Of a DNA stretch of 64,000 bases, positions 25,711 through 35,863 are shown one piece after another; the stretch's first letter is position 1, and each line of letters starts with the position of its first letter. A program made the translations under genes and the position numbers. This DNA comes from Cerrena zonata (taxonomy: Eukaryota; Basidiomycota; Agaricomycetes; Polyporales; Cerrenaceae): assembly GCA_038087015.1 (NCBI GenBank), contig JASBNA010000025.1, positions 496,001-560,000 on the forward strand. Reading direction: 5' to 3'. The notes beneath the pieces are model-generated. The model made no database searches. It saw nothing but the letters and a program-made list of their open reading frames with translations, and was not told the DNA's origin.

Positions 25711-26078
25711 GCTTGACTCTAAACGTCGACCAAGAGAAGTCGTCGATGGAGGAGGAAATGGTGAGAATGCTTCATACTTGCTGTCATGTCAAAATGGCGA
25801 AACAAATCCGTCCAGCGAGCTGGCGTTATACGGTCCAAAATGATCATAGGTACAATCGATTCAATGGTCATGGCCCTGTTATGTGCAGCGTGGTGGCTCT
25901 TCCGAGTCTATCACGTTCGAGCCCAATGTGTTCGGTCACATGAATTCAATAGAAGATCATGACATGATTTGAATCTGTGGTAGAGAACAAGATTTTGATT
26001 AACAGAAGAATGAATTGGACGTATGTATGAGGTTGAACCGGATTGATAATCTAGTTGGTCACATAATATATCAACATA

Positions 26079-28023
26079 TCAGTCCACTTTACGTGGAGAG
26101 CTAGGAACGATAAACCAAATAACCAGCATGGCGGACGATAGCGACACGATCCTATAATGGGATGTATTCAGTAATGCCTCTAATGACTAGAGTGAGAGAG
26201 AGACTTACAATGGTTGCAGACTTCCGATACCCTTGCTCGAAGAAATAGCACCGGTGATGAATGGAATAAATGCAGAACCCGCTGCTCCGAACCCTGAAAT
26301 CCACCCTATACTTCCGGTCAAAATCCAGGGTGGGAGAATGCGCGCCGCGTGATTCATCACAATGGGATAGATGGGGCCCAGGACGAAGCCAACAAATGAA
26401 ATAGCGACACCCCCTCCGATGAGTGAAGGGACGAGCCACACGATGAGCTCAAGACTACGGGTGGTTAATGAGCGGATGCTATCATACCCATTTTGAAGGA
26501 AACGTACACTATTGCCATAAAGATGTAAGGAAAGACAACTCGTCGTTGCCCAACCTGAAATAATGTCAGTATCAATCTCTTTCGCAACAAATAAAAATAC
26601 CAACGTACCAGTTTGTTCAACCACAAAAGCGCTACACGACCAAGGGCAAGTCCTACGTGCATTGTCAATAAGAAAGCAAAAGAAATACGAGGCTATTGAC
26701 ACCTACCACCAAAGAAACCAGATGAAATATAACCAGAGTCAGGTCCTCCTCCTCGTACCTCCCTGATATATGTCACAATCCATCCTGCAAGCAATAAGAA
26801 AAGACTACATCACGTATGAAGAGAAGTCATACCACCAAGTGTGACTTCGACACCAACATAAACCAAAAGAAAGATGGCAAGCAGATGAACCTCTTTCATC
26901 TTGAGGATGTATTTCATCTTACTCCCTTGATCAGATGGTGTGTTATCAGCCGGCTGTCCTCCTTCTGCAAGACATTCTAGAAATATAGGTTAAGAGTAGT
27001 CCTCCTCAATTCCGGATGCATCTCACTCACGCTCTTGAGTCTTGAACCGAAACACGGCGATAAGCAATGCGGTGTTGCTTATTGAGATACCCAATGACGT
27101 CAAGAAATGGAACGACCATCGAGGTAGCTGTGCAAATTGGGTTGCGACTAAAGGAGAAACAAACGCGCCAGTACCTAGAATCTAGTTAGCCCTACATTCT
27201 GACTGTCCTGAAAAGAGAGCTACAAACCATAGATTGCGTGTAGGATACCCATCTTCGTCGCGGCACCCTTCTTGAAGGCTGCAACATATCCGTTTGCACC
27301 TGCATCCTGCAGGGCGATACCGAAGCCATTCAGCGCATATGCGAACACAAAGACGGGGAAAGGAGGTGCTCCACAATTGATCGCGTAGCTGGCTGACTGT
27401 GCGATGGAACCTGCAGGTAGTCTATTAGATGGTGAAGCGAACTAGATATCGATACTTGCCTATGACCATGACCTATGTGTGACGCGATCATGTGAATGGA
27501 AAACAAGTAAAAGCAGGAGAACACATACCTTTCCGAATCCGAACTTGTCTGTCAGAAACACATTCGAAAGTGATCCGGAGACAAAGCCCTGCGAGGATTA
27601 ACAAGTGACAATTATCCGTAAGGTCTACACTTACGACGGTGTTGAGCACAAATATGAGAGACACGATGACGAAGTTGGCCTGTATAAAATGTAAGGTTCG
27701 AAAGCAGAGCCACAAAGAAAGAATGTGATTACATGGTAATTTTCACGGATACGGTCCAGGAGTGGACCAGTCGTCCCATCATTCCAGCCAGCAAGGAATA
27801 ATGTCCAACAGAGAGCGACGAACTGGATCCGTCCTTTCCGAGCTTCAGCCTTTGACAATGGTTCAGAGAGCGGAGTAGTCGGTCCTGTAGAAATCCTGAT
27901 GGACTTTGTACTGTCCCGTCGCCCCAACTCTACCAATTCTATCTGGGCATGATCGGAGCCACCTTGTAGCGAGGCGCGAGGGAGGCCAACGCTCGTGCTT
28001 ACGACTGTTTGTGTGTGCGACAT
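26079..28023 (-). CDS. MFS transporter, arm A copy
   Basis: This is a multi-exon MFS protein of about 450 residues resembling the fungal FucP/Bsc6-like group. A polar N-terminus (MSHTQTVVSTSVGLP) leads to LFLAGWNDGTTGPLLDRI. GFVSGSLSNVFLTDKFGFGK, NGFGIALQDAGANGY and GVEVTLGGWIVTYI follow, and then PSLIGGGVAISFVGFVLGPI. It ends IVPSSPRKVD, TGA at 26079-26081. About twelve hydrophobic segments are visible and every exon join stays in frame. The true start is the ATG at 28023; a longer frame upstream begins only at TTG. One intron starts with GC after VMVI. The arm B copy is nearly identical. The location near a terpene synthase makes metabolite export possible, but the substrate is unknown. Confidence 0.85.
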
Positions 28024-28199
28024 GGGAGACGAGTTCAACTAATTCTCTGTGTCTGACGGTCCTTTCGTCCTTGAAAATACGGAATACCAAGCCCACTTCA
28101 AGTCAAACAAAGTGCCTCACGCAGACGTAGAAGAAGGACGAGGGGAAAGGTATACGTATGAGAGAATATGTGGTGACTCAGTAGGGCAGCGGATATTTA

Positions 28200-28600
28200 T
28201 CGGAAAAACTCACCCGGTGGACGCAGTGTCACGGTATCCGTCGAGGATATGATCCACCAGTTTGGATTATGTACTATGTACATATAGCATGTCAGGGAGT
28301 GACTGAAGCTTGCCAGAAGACCCATAAGGAAGTATTCTGCGGAACAAAGTAGTTTGAGAAAGAGCATTACGCTGGTAGCAAGTCCTCTTCCGAGCAATCA
28401 CCTAACCACATATTTGAGGGCCTCTGGGAATAAGCATTCCTTATGTAGCTTTGCTAGTGATGTATCTTTGCCCTTTCAACGGGGAGAAATATCAGTATTT
28501 CGATAATATTGCTATGAAATTGTTATGAGATCCAATGATTCTTACAGTAAATGGGTAGAGATATTCTCCGGAGTCCGCTAGCGTGTTTTTATAGGCTTCA
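28200..28600 (-). other. Degenerate block upstream of the arm A transporter
   Basis: This stretch matches 42240-42640 in reverse complement but has no intact frame. A partial frame ends SSTDTVTLRPPGEFF. It could be a promoter region plus the decayed end of another gene that was copied with the transporter. Confidence 0.45.
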
Positions 28601-28847
28601 GAGTCGCCGTGTAAGTATAATTCTAATGCAAAGTTTAGAGTTAGATATTAGAGTTGAATACAAAGGATTGTCTTTATTCTGGGTAGAAGCTGAAGTGGGA
28701 CTGAAGTAGGCCGAGGTACTAGTCGACTCGTCCATCCGAATCGAGAATAATTCCTTTTTAGGACATTGCCTCCGTCATTTTCATTTTCAAAGGTTACTAC
28801 AAGCCACCTTTCCTCATCCATAAACTTGTTTTAAATAGCCAAGCTCT

Positions 28848-30583
28848 ATGTCTAATCCCGGACGAAGGCGATCGATATCAAAGGACAAAGTTTCTGGGCG
28901 TGCACCCATTACTCAGAGACCTAAGCTCAATGTTCGGTTTGTTTTCGGGCCCAACTCCAGCTCCCCAAAACCAAACGCTATTGTACGAGGACCACGGGAT
29001 CTTGGATCAAGCTTTTCTACCACCCATATCGATGAATGGGACGTTACCAAGCACCCCTACTCCCACCGTGTCAGAGGCTTACCATCTGGATCAATTTCCG
29101 CGTTCCCTGTAGTCCTGAGGGACCCTTGCTTAGAGAATGGACAAGATAATCCTGAGATTACAGGTCATGTTTCGGAGAGTGTTTCTTATGGATCTCCCTT
29201 TACCGGCCAATCCTTGGAACGCAGTGTGTCGCCAGGCTTCCATCCAGGATGGGAACAGTTTAATTCTAGCCAAACTACAAACTCACTCAGGGAAACTCCG
29301 ACTTCGTTACCATGTTCATCTGAAGACCATACCCTGCTTCCTAACAGAAATACCTATCAAACCAATGCACGAAGCCATGAACTGGCAAACCGAATTTCAA
29401 ATCCCTGTGCGACTCCAATAACAGGACTTGGCGACCCTTTGGATACCGAAGGTGAAGTATCGCTAGATGCCCTGAATGATATTATAAACCTCTTCCAGAA
29501 CACTCAAGACATCGAGGATAGCGAAGCCGATGTACCTGGACCTCTTCCGTCTACTAGTGTTCTGCCTGCCCATCATCTAGCTGTTCCCCAACATGTTCCT
29601 GATATGAACCCGCACCTTGTTCCATACGGGACATACCCTCAGGCAATCGCGATACCGACTACTTCCCCTCATGGAGCCGGTCCATCCTTCTTGCAGTTTC
29701 CTACTATGAATTTCGCTATGCACCCGCAGTATCTACAACCCTTGCAGCAAGCTTCTGTACTTCCAACTCAATCTCCGAATGGATTCACAGGCCCCATTCA
29801 GCAGTTCCCCGTCTTACAACATCCCCAAGCAGCTTTCCACTATCCTATCAATCCATATCTATCGTACCCTCCTCAAACAGCCTATCTTCAAATTCCTATC
29901 AACCCTTTCTTTCCTCCCCCCGTTCTTGCTCCTGTCGTGCCCGCCCAAGGAGATATATGGTCTACAGTCTTTGAACATGCCACAGATGTCCGACGTCAAA
30001 ATACCGCGAACCGAAAGAGGAGAAAACGCACAAGTTCCGGTCGGCGAGCGATTCCTGACGCCGAACATTTTTGTTGTCCGTTTTGTTACCGTCTATTTCT
30101 CAGGAGTAATAGTTATGCCCTTCATTTGAAGGCGCACCGGGAGGCTGCATTGAACGTGATTCGTAAGTTATAAGATATCTACGGTGATAAAATATTCACC
30201 CTTGTGTAGAAATCTTGCAAAATGGCGCATCTACAGAACAAGCTTCCGACGATGCTCGCCCTAGTTCTTCTGGAAATGATGAACCAGATTCCCAACCTGC
30301 CCGTTCGCGACGTCCCACAAAACGAACCCGTCTCGAAGGGCGTAGAGCTCGCCGATCTCATTCTGTGGCAGCCCTCGAGCCTCCCATTGAGGCGGCTGAC
30401 ACTGCAGAGCCGGCTGAGGAGCCCCGGATGTATGGCCCAATAACACCTCTAGCTACTCCTCCTCGATCTACTTGCAAATCCGCAAACGCGATGTGGTACC
30501 AGCCTGAAACGCCCTGTCCAGCGAGAGCGAACTTGCACTGGCGGATCTTCCCGCTGGCAAGAGGAACTATTTGGTTCCGATGA
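28848..30583 (+). CDS. C2H2 zinc-finger protein, putative transcription factor
   Basis: Two exons (28848-30162 and 30210-30583) encode 562 residues. The first 400 residues are a low-complexity Pro/Ser/Gln/Asn-rich region, typical of an activation or disordered domain. A basic stretch (NRKRRKRTSSGRR) follows and is a likely nuclear localisation signal. It precedes a single classical finger, C-P-F-C-x12-H-x3-H (in FCCPFCYRLFLRSNSYALHL, final His two residues on). A second basic cluster (RSRRPTKRTRLEGRRARR) lies in exon 2. The role is likely nuclear DNA or RNA binding; targets are unknown. The 3' end is uncertain, since a further splice could change the last 30 residues. It lies between the arms of the inverted duplication. 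Confidence 0.78.
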
Positions 30584-30849
30584 TATGGGTGTATGAATGG
30601 ACTCATAGACGAGGGTAGCGATAGCGTCATCACAAGAACTTGTAAAACAAAAAATCCATTATATGTAGATACCGGCGAAACTATGTAGCAAATTGATCAT
30701 GAAACAACAAAGGCGAAAACACATAAATAGCAATTAGAGAAGCTCAGACATCAAACGAAAGTGCGACATGAGGCATTACAGTAACTGGATCGTACGGGTA
30801 TTTCGGCGGGCATCGCTTGCGACGCCATAATGGGGGGAGGGGGGGCATC
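30584..30849. other. Convergent 3' intergenic region
   Basis: This short AT-rich spacer lies between the C2H2 gene (+) and the Tea4-like gene (-). It ends in a G-run near 30830-30845. No gene is seen. Confidence 0.45.
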
Positions 30850-33800
30850 TCAACGCTTGTGAGTAATTGTAGCGAGAAGTTCGTCCAATGCCTAGATAGT
30901 AAACATTAGTGAAAAGCACAGAACAGTGAGGAGGTTCACTGACATCGTCCATTTCTTCCAGCTGTTTAAATGCTGGAGCATATATCTCTTGAATCTTAGG
31001 ATGTAATTTGTCCGCCTGGATTTCTCTGCCGAAAAGAAGCTCATCGACAGTATCCAAGGGTTGTAACTCTTCTCTGGCTCCAAGTTGCAGTCGGCCACGC
31101 ATTTCGATTACAGCCAGCATACGGGAGACGCCAAAATCGTCCGCAGGAAGGTAGACCCTAGGACGACTGGGTGTCTTTCGATGACCTGGTGTATTAGCAC
31201 GAGTATTGTTAGTGACAGACCCACTGCGAGGATTTGGACTTGTAGGACTCGTCACACGCTGACCGGCAGCGTAAGTGGGTGTTGTAGGGGAACGGCTATT
31301 GAGAATGTGAGCATTTGGAGTTGCAGAGCGTGATCCCAGTCCATCCGGACCACCCTCTGCAGTCGAATAGACGGAGGGAGATCGCGAGCGTGCAGTGTCG
31401 GGGCTGATGATCGCAGTAGTTGACGTTTGTTGAGCAATTCCCGCTCGTACAGGAGCACCTTCGCGTTTGATCTTGCTCAGGACGCGATCAAGTCTTGCAC
31501 CTAGTCCATCCTTTCCACGACTAAGAACACCGTGGAGGAGATCAGAACCGTTTCGTTCCTTGTGTATGTTAGCTTCGTTACGCCACTCTTCTTCGACAAT
31601 ATCGCTGATATCGAAAGTCTCGCCATCTGGTTCCACGTATGAGTAACGCATCCTATCTTCAAGTTCATACCTTGAACTTCGTATGATAGCGTTGCCAGGC
31701 AGAAGAACGTCCAGACCACGAGCAGTGTTAACTTGTGCGGAAAGAATAGCTCTTTGATTAGCACGAGTGGCAGCTCTCTGCGCCGCGATGATTTCCTGTT
31801 TTGACATTTGACGTTTAGGCTCATCGGGGCCAGCAGTCGAGTCTGATGTGACACTGGAGCTCCCCACAGGATTCTCGATGAAGGCGAGAAAGCTCAAGTT
31901 CATCGAGCGGGGCTGAGGAACGGTGACGAGAGGAGGGTTTATAAGTTGTGGCTCGTCGAAGAATGAAAATAGGGTCTTCAGCAGATACGTCGTCAATACT
32001 TCCAAGAAGCTGAGTAGAATCCGCGGAACGACGTTTGATATCGCGTCTGTCTGGAACTCGGAAAGCTGGTGGACGGGGGAATGCGTCAATGACCTTGCTT
32101 GCAGGGGTTAACTCCCGCTCTGAGCCGGAAATAGTGGGATAAATCAGAAATGCTTGCAATAAAGAAAGAAGAAAGACACGAACCTTTGCCATTGGCATCT
32201 ACGTGAAGACAGTAGCGTACCCGGGACGAACTGCGGCGTTTGGAAAGTTTGTCCTCGATCTCATCTCCACCATCAACTACCCCTTCGAGGATACCAAATC
32301 GCTCTAAACCAATCTCGATGACCTCTGCTACAGTAGCATTCTTCGGGAACGTAAATATTTTCTTCCTCTGAGTTTGTGATAGCCCCGAAGAAGGCTTGAC
32401 ATTACGATCACGGAGGGAACTCTTGAAGATGATAGCCTCGGTCTGGGGATCGAAAATCATCTCGTCTGGTAGGTCCTCGGGATGGATGACAAGTTGTAGA
32501 GAGAACTTGACGGACGGTGATGAGAATCGCTCTGCAGCGACACCACTACCACCCGCCGTCAAAACGGAAAGGAAGGGTCCAGAACCTCTGTTAGATTCCT
32601 CGTCATCGTGAGTACTCTCAGCGAGCAATGTCTCGTCTCCCTCGTCTCCGTATTCGTCGTCATGCGAACCACCCTTCCTATTTAGATAGAACTTCACAGC
32701 AGAGTCATCGGTGAAATCGTTCATAGAAAGTTTCTTGATCGCAGGATGCATAGATAAGTTACTTGCGACGGAGCTGATACTGCCAACACTGCTTCGTTTG
32801 ACCTTAGGAAGTTCCAAGGCTGCCTCCACTAAAGATTCAAACACGACCAATGGCTTCTCATCTGGACGGATGACTGCTGAGGACCCTTCTACTTGCTTGA
32901 TTGTCAGGTAGTATTCACCCTCGTTCTCTGCACCAGGTATACGGAAGCGCTGGATAGCTTGGCGAACAAGGTCAGAAGCAGTTGTGGACGCATTGAGAAG
33001 GACGGTCTTGAAAGTCGCCTCGGTCTGCAAGTTGTTGCCGGCAAAGATACGTATAACGCTAAGATCAGGAAGACCCATGCCTTGGCCCTCCATCGACGTA
33101 GGTGATAGAACTAAAGAGCCAGGTCGAGGACGAGAACTTCCAGGGGAGAGATTATTGTTAGCACTTGAGAACGAAGTGGAGCTTCCCATAACGGCAGAAG
33201 CAGATTGCAGACCGTACGAGGGTTGAGCTTCCGGAGGTGACGACGGAGAGCGATTGAGATACTGTTGGTACAAGAGTTGCTGTTGTTGGTCGCGTTGTCG
33301 TAGCTGACTGGCGTGTTGAGAGAGTTGAGCACTGAGAGAAGACTGGGGGGAGAGCTCTCCCGATACTTGACCCTGTCGCTCTTGGGGGATAGATAAAGCT
33401 TGTTGAGCAATTGCCTGCTGCTGTTGCTGTCTGGCACTTGCTGTAACAGGAGAAGCAGGTTCGACAAGACCACCGTGTTGCTGACTGCTTGATTTGCCAG
33501 ATTCCTCAGAGCCACGAAGAATGATATCGCTACTTCCGATGCTCAAAGTACTGGAGCTCTCGGAAACACCGACGGGCGAGTTCTTGTCCTTGCTCTTGTC
33601 CTTTCGTCGACTGAAAAGACCACCGAAGACACTCCCACCGCTTTTCTTCTTCTTATCCTTGTCCTTGCTGCTCTCATCATCGGTGGCAGGGACATCTCGG
33701 TCGCGTTCTTTACGTAACTTGGCACCAGTGGGACGACCTTGTTCAGGAGCAGAGCTGTAGCCGGATGTGGTTGGACCCTTCCCTTTGGCGACCTTCTTTT

Positions 33801-35051
33801 TCTGGGCTTCTTCTAATGCCTCAATCTCCTCGCGAGTACGTTTGCGATCTTCCTGTTGTTGATGCATGATAGCGCTGGGGAGCAGAGGCCCACCTGGTTG
33901 TTGAGATTGAAGCTGTTGTTGGGCCGATGGATCACGAGCGACAGAGGGGGTAAGAGACAACTTCTTTGTCTCAGTGGCCGCTGCAGGATCTCTAGATCTG
34001 GGTGAGGGGGGTGCAGCCACGACCGGGTCATCCGGAATAATAGCCACTCGTTGTTTGTCCTGAGGTGATTGGATGACGAGTGGCTGCGTTTGCCTCTCGT
34101 GTCGATCTTCCATTCCCACATCAACAACCTGTGGTTGCTGTTGTTTGACCTGCATCTCTTGGACCGCACCATCCTCCCAACTCATTCCATCGTCAGGTTC
34201 CATACCCTGAGGCAGCCCAGCGGTATCTTCAGCATACTGCCGTTCGAGTTCCTGTTCCTCAGCCAACTCAGGATCTTCGTCTTCATACGGTTCATCATCC
34301 CACTCAATATCTTCGTCCTCCTCCTCATCGTCATTCCATACCGCAGGTGGGTATCGGTGAACAGAAAATGATGGCGTGAAGGCGACACCTCGGCCTTGTC
34401 TGGACCGATTACGGGATCCAGGACGGACGTGGATACCTGGAGTAGGAGAAGGTGTGGCCTGGTTGGAGCCTGCTCGTGAAGAAAGGTTCTCTCGGAGTCT
34501 GTCTCGGACTTCTTCCTTTTCCGCTTGGGTTGCTTGAGCCAACTGTAAGAGTGTCAATGGGAATATAATTGAATCATAAACATGAGTGGACGTACGTCGA
34601 CGTTACGGTGTTTATTGAGCCTAGCCAAACGTTCGAATGGTGTCTCAATATTTTCAGCGGGTATATAGCCGACCTCTTCGGTCTTGAGAACTCGGACCAA
34701 CCACCAATAGCTGTTACTGTCATCCATGAGGATTAAGCTATCTCCCTTCACAACATTCGCCTGTCCCTCGACTGTAGCTGCGAAGCTATGGAGAGCGTAC
34801 ACCAGGTCGAAGTTGATTGACTCATTTGGAATAGACAACGAGGATGAACCATCGTCATCATCCATATAGTCATCTCTATCTTCGCCGTCAGAGTCATCTT
34901 CAAGCACAGAGTGTTCCTCGTCAGAGGGGTAGGTGTTGTCCATATGGGATTGGCCGTAGTGAAGTTGGTCGTCAGAAACTATCTGGTCGCGAAGGTCGAA
35001 GGTGTCTTGGCGTACAGGACGCCGAATCGCATGGTCGGCTGCAGCTTGCAT
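30850..35051 (-). CDS. Tea4/TeaC/Bud14-like cell-polarity protein
   Basis: This is a large protein (about 1,350 residues) with an SH3 domain at about residues 82-140 (DLVYALHSFAATVEGQ, then YWWLVRVLKTEEVGYIPAEN) and then ETPFERLARLNKHRN. That block is characteristic of fungal Tea4/TeaC/Bud14 microtubule-end and formin-linked polarity factors. Long acidic and Gln-rich regions follow. Two ubiquitin-fold, Ras-association-like segments come next (starting IRIFAGNNLQTEATF and FSLQLVIHPEDLP). The C-terminal part has SRYELEDRMRYSYVEPDG and ends ALDELLATITHKR. Fixed exons: 34596-35051, 32184-34542, 32119 downward, last 30850-30891. Between 31913 and 31988 either an intron (GTATCT...CTCAG, frame kept) or a one-base shift at a GGGG run near 31865 is needed. 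The second option would retain a plausible PLDELELSRLHRES. It is divergent from SEC24. Confidence 0.8.
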
Positions 35052-35863
35052 GGATATGTGAACGTGGGATTTCGGGACTCAGGTACGTCGGTTAAAAAGT
35101 TATTTTGAAGGCAAACCTGGCCTTTAACGAGGCGATGAAACGAATGTCTTGAAGCGATGGTCAACAGAAAGCAACAGCCTCAATCAAGAAGAATCTTGGA
35201 CTTGACAGATCCAGGTCGATTATATCATCTAACTGCATCGCCGAGTTCTGGCAATATTCCCGGTTTCATCGAGAGATCGATACTCACTTGTAATGTCCCG
35301 CAGCTAGCAAGCCTGAGTCGTGTGTGGTTCTTGAGATTGTACTTGGTTATACGAACAACACCTTGATTCAACTAACTTCGTTAAACACACCTGCACCACA
35401 CCTTCCTCTGCCTTGTATTCCTGGATGAACAATGAACGAAAGAAACGTAGAGGAGTGGGAAGGAGTTGAGGCGACAAAAGTAAATCAGCAGTCACTAACT
35501 TGCTGTAGCGTTCCATCGAGCGTTTATTATTACTTATGATGTTTCTATGCTAGTAATGTCCAACCAAATTGAAATGAGAGGAGTGTGTTATTTAATGCAT
35601 GTAGTCCCAGGGTTGATATAGACCCCTGATTATTTACATAACCTTCGATTTCAATCATGAATGTCTACGGATCTGTAAGCGAAGGAGAACTGAGTACATG
35701 AACTAGCCATGACTTATTGTAAACCCAAACTAAGGCTAATCAATCATAATTACCCAAATCTAGTAAATACCTGTGCCAGACACCTTACACTATAACTTCC
35801 ACGTCGACAAGGCAAAATTGGCTAGAATCCTCTGGTTTCTTCCCTTCTTTATCGTTCTTTTGA
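35052..35863. other. Divergent promoter region, Tea4-like gene and SEC24
   Basis: This is the shared upstream region of two divergent genes. A minus-strand frame at 35304-35516 probably belongs to the Tea4-like leader. I found no clear TATA box or other motif. Confidence 0.4.

Larger units (their letters stand above)
25321..28600 (-). repeat. Inverted segmental duplication, arm A
   Basis: By eye, the reverse complement of this arm aligns through most of its length with 42233-45482. The order is the same: a degenerate block, an MFS transporter with matching introns, a short noncoding stretch, and the start of an MGTRGY-family gene. At the low end similarity stops just after the codons for EYQIV, where arm B continues its gene and arm A does not. 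Divergence is moderate, with many silent changes and a few small indels. About 13.6 kb separates the arms. Confidence 0.85.

Noticed and set aside
33015..34371. Plus-strand and alternative minus frames over the Tea4-like gene
   Set aside because: They are open because of the repetitive Gln/Ser coding of the real gene.
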